This document shows, in pieces, positions 17,831 through 19,180 of a stretch of DNA of 19,180 bases. Source of the stretch: Thelonectria olida (Eukaryota > Ascomycota > Sordariomycetes > Hypocreales > Nectriaceae); NCBI GenBank assembly GCA_020736575.1, contig JAGPYM010000137.1:1-19180 (forward strand), in the 5' to 3' direction. A model generated the notes under the pieces. The model saw nothing but the letters and a program-made list of their open reading frames with translations. It searched no databases and was not told the origin of the DNA. The translations under genes and the position numbers were made by a program. Numbering within the stretch: position 1 is the first letter of the stretch; each line of letters opens with the position of its first letter.

Positions 17831-18521
17831 AGCTAGACCTAAGTTCCATATAACTAAGAATAGCCTTAATATTAAATATCTAATACTAAAAAAAAGAAAG
17901 GAAAAGGCATCCTAACTAAGTCCTAGCAAAAGCTTAAATACTTAATAGCTGCTTGCCTCTTAAAATAGCAGGCCCTTAAAATAGCAGCCCCTTAAGGTAG
18001 TAGCCCCTTAAAGTTATAATCCCTTAAAATTAGCTAGAATAACCTAATAAAGTTATTACTACCTTATAGCCATCTAGGTGGCCTATACCTTTAGGAATAG
18101 CTATAGCCTTCTAAATTATAACATTTTATAGCAGCTGCTTAAAATAACTATTAGGCTATACTTATAATATTATTTCCCCCTTTCCTAGCTGCCTTACTAT
18201 TAGGTTTTTATAACCTTACTATCTCTTTTTAATATATAAAATAAATGCCCATTTTATTATTTTCTAGCCTGCGCTTTATATTAATAGTCTTATTATATAT
18301 TACTTTATATTTAAATAAAAAGTTATATTATTTTTTATAATATTACTTTTAATAGGCTTTAAATAACTTTCTTTAAGTTATTATAATAAATACTATCTAA
18401 TTATAATATACATACTACTTATTATATATTTATTATATTTTATTATTTATTTAAATTAATAAGAATTACTATTTAATTTATTATTTAATATACTTATTAA
18501 TAAGTTATTATTTTATTACTA
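17831..18521. repeat. AT-rich degraded region of unknown origin
   Basis: There is no ORF and no continuing copia similarity. It is somewhat less A+T-extreme at 17900-18260, with CC and GC words remaining and CpA again rare. It ends abruptly at about 18521, where the pogo-like element starts. Confidence 0.55.
17957..18033 (+). repeat. degenerate 16-17 bp tandem repeat
   Basis: About four and a half units of the form CCCTTAAAATAGCAGC follow one another: CTCTTAAAATAGCAGG, CCCTTAAAATAGCAGCC, CCTTAAGGTAGTAGCC, CCTTAAAGTTATAATC, CCTTAAAATTAG. Unit differences are mainly transitions, consistent with RIP of an older array. No function is visible. Confidence 0.65.
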
Positions 18522-18563
18522 ACGTACATGATAAGCGAGTCGGAAATACAAGCGAGTCGGAAA
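18522..18563 (+). repeat. putative left end of a pogo-like element with 14-bp subterminal direct repeats
   Basis: Composition changes from degraded A+T to normal at TA (18520-18521) followed by ACGTACATGATAAGCG. TA is the target of this superfamily and ACGT-type termini occur in fungal Fot/Pot elements, so 18522 is a reasonable terminus. AAGCGAGTCGGAAA occurs twice (18533-18546 and 18550-18563), 17 bases apart. The matching right end lies outside the window, so the boundary is unconfirmed. Confidence 0.6.
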
Positions 18564-18619
18564 AAAATCCCCCAACCACCTTCATTTTCCTTTAATCAAT
18601 TATTTCTCAACCACCAAGT

Positions 18620-19180
18620 ATGCCACAGTTAAGCAAAGAGAAAAATATTATCCTCGCCCTTCAGGCTCTTCGAAACGACCCAAAATTACGCATCTATCCC
18701 GCTGCAAGGATATATAAAGTCCCGCCTAGCACCCTCTATGATCGATATTATGGCAAACCTTCTCGAGGCGATATTATCCCGAATTCACGCAAACTATCCG
18801 ATCTAGAGGAACAGATCATTATTGAATATATTATCGACCTAGACTCTCGAGGGTTTCCCCTCGGCTTCGTGGTGTGGAAGAAATGGCCAACCGACTGCTC
18901 GCCGACCGCGACGCGTCACCCGTCGGCAAGCGCTGGGCTTCCAACTTCGTCAGGCGACAACCAGACCTAAAGACGCGTTTTAATCGTAGATACGATTATC
19001 AGAGGGCTAAATGCGAAGATCCGGCCATTATTCGCCATTGGTTCAGGCTCGTGGAGAACACAATCGCGAAATACGGTATCAACCTAGCTGACATCTACAA
19101 CTTTGACGAGACTGGCTTTATGATGGGCATCATTGCAAGCGGAATGGTTGTCACGGGCGCAGAAAGACGTGGAAAGGCGA
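18620..19180 (+). pseudogene. pogo-like DDE transposase, N-terminal part, one-base frameshift, cut by window end
   Basis: The start at 18620 (AGTATGCC) gives MPQLSKEKNIILALQALRND, the usual beginning of fungal pogo transposases, with a psq-type helix-turn-helix at residues 5-50 (AARIYKVPPSTLYDR). The frame fits the family through LDSRGFP and then departs. From 18859 the next frame gives the expected continuation PRLRGVEEMANRLLADRDA, then GKRWASNFVRRQPDL (CENP-B-type domain) and IYNFDETGFMMGI (first catalytic Asp). It stays open to 19180. One C missing from the CCCC run at 18857-18860 explains the shift. The rest of the DDE domain is beyond the window. It is a different family member from the one at 8170-10300: the proteins differ throughout and the strand is opposite. 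Confidence 0.88.

Overview
The window looks like a chromosomal segment of a filamentous ascomycete (Pezizomycotina). Long, nearly pure A+T blocks with almost no CpA or CpG alternate with short islands of normal composition. The transposon families, the 46-48 bp introns (GTRNGT donor, CTAAY-type branch site, TAG acceptor) and a beta-carbonic anhydrase with a Ser/Arg-rich leader all fit that group. The A+T blocks carry the signature expected of repeat-induced point mutation (RIP). The species cannot be named from the sequence.

Layout. Positions 1-1097 are a RIP-degraded repeat block. Positions 1098-4859 hold an unrecognised gene, probably encoding a membrane protein. It is split by a complete hAT transposon (1483-4544) with an 8-bp target duplication, 26-bp terminal inverted repeats, palindrome-rich subterminal arrays and a three-exon transposase that looks intact. 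Positions 4860-8169 are a relic-rich island with a fragment of an NB-ARC (fungal NLR-like) domain on the minus strand, one small possible zinc-finger ORF and several unexplained repeats. Positions 8170-10300 hold a pogo/Fot-type transposase on the minus strand with one clear 46-bp intron and two compensating frameshifts. Positions 10500-11384 encode an intact beta-carbonic anhydrase, the only clear housekeeping gene. Positions 11871-18521 are a second large RIP block containing related degraded repeats, a solo copia-type LTR (12225-12897) and the LTR plus RT/RNase H remains of a heavily mutated copia element (15913 to about 17830, minus strand). Positions 18522-19180 begin another pogo-like element whose transposase has a one-base frameshift and runs off the window.

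How it fits together. This is a transposon-dense, gene-poor region in which only the carbonic anhydrase looks like a maintained cellular gene. The degree of RIP gives relative ages. The A+T blocks and the copia element are old, the solo LTR is younger, and the hAT and the two pogo elements are young because they have escaped heavy mutation. The most informative objects are the hAT insertion, whose host reading frame can be followed precisely across the empty site, and the two 673-bp LTR copies, which differ mainly by G/C to A/T transitions. I saw no tRNA, rRNA or CRISPR array.
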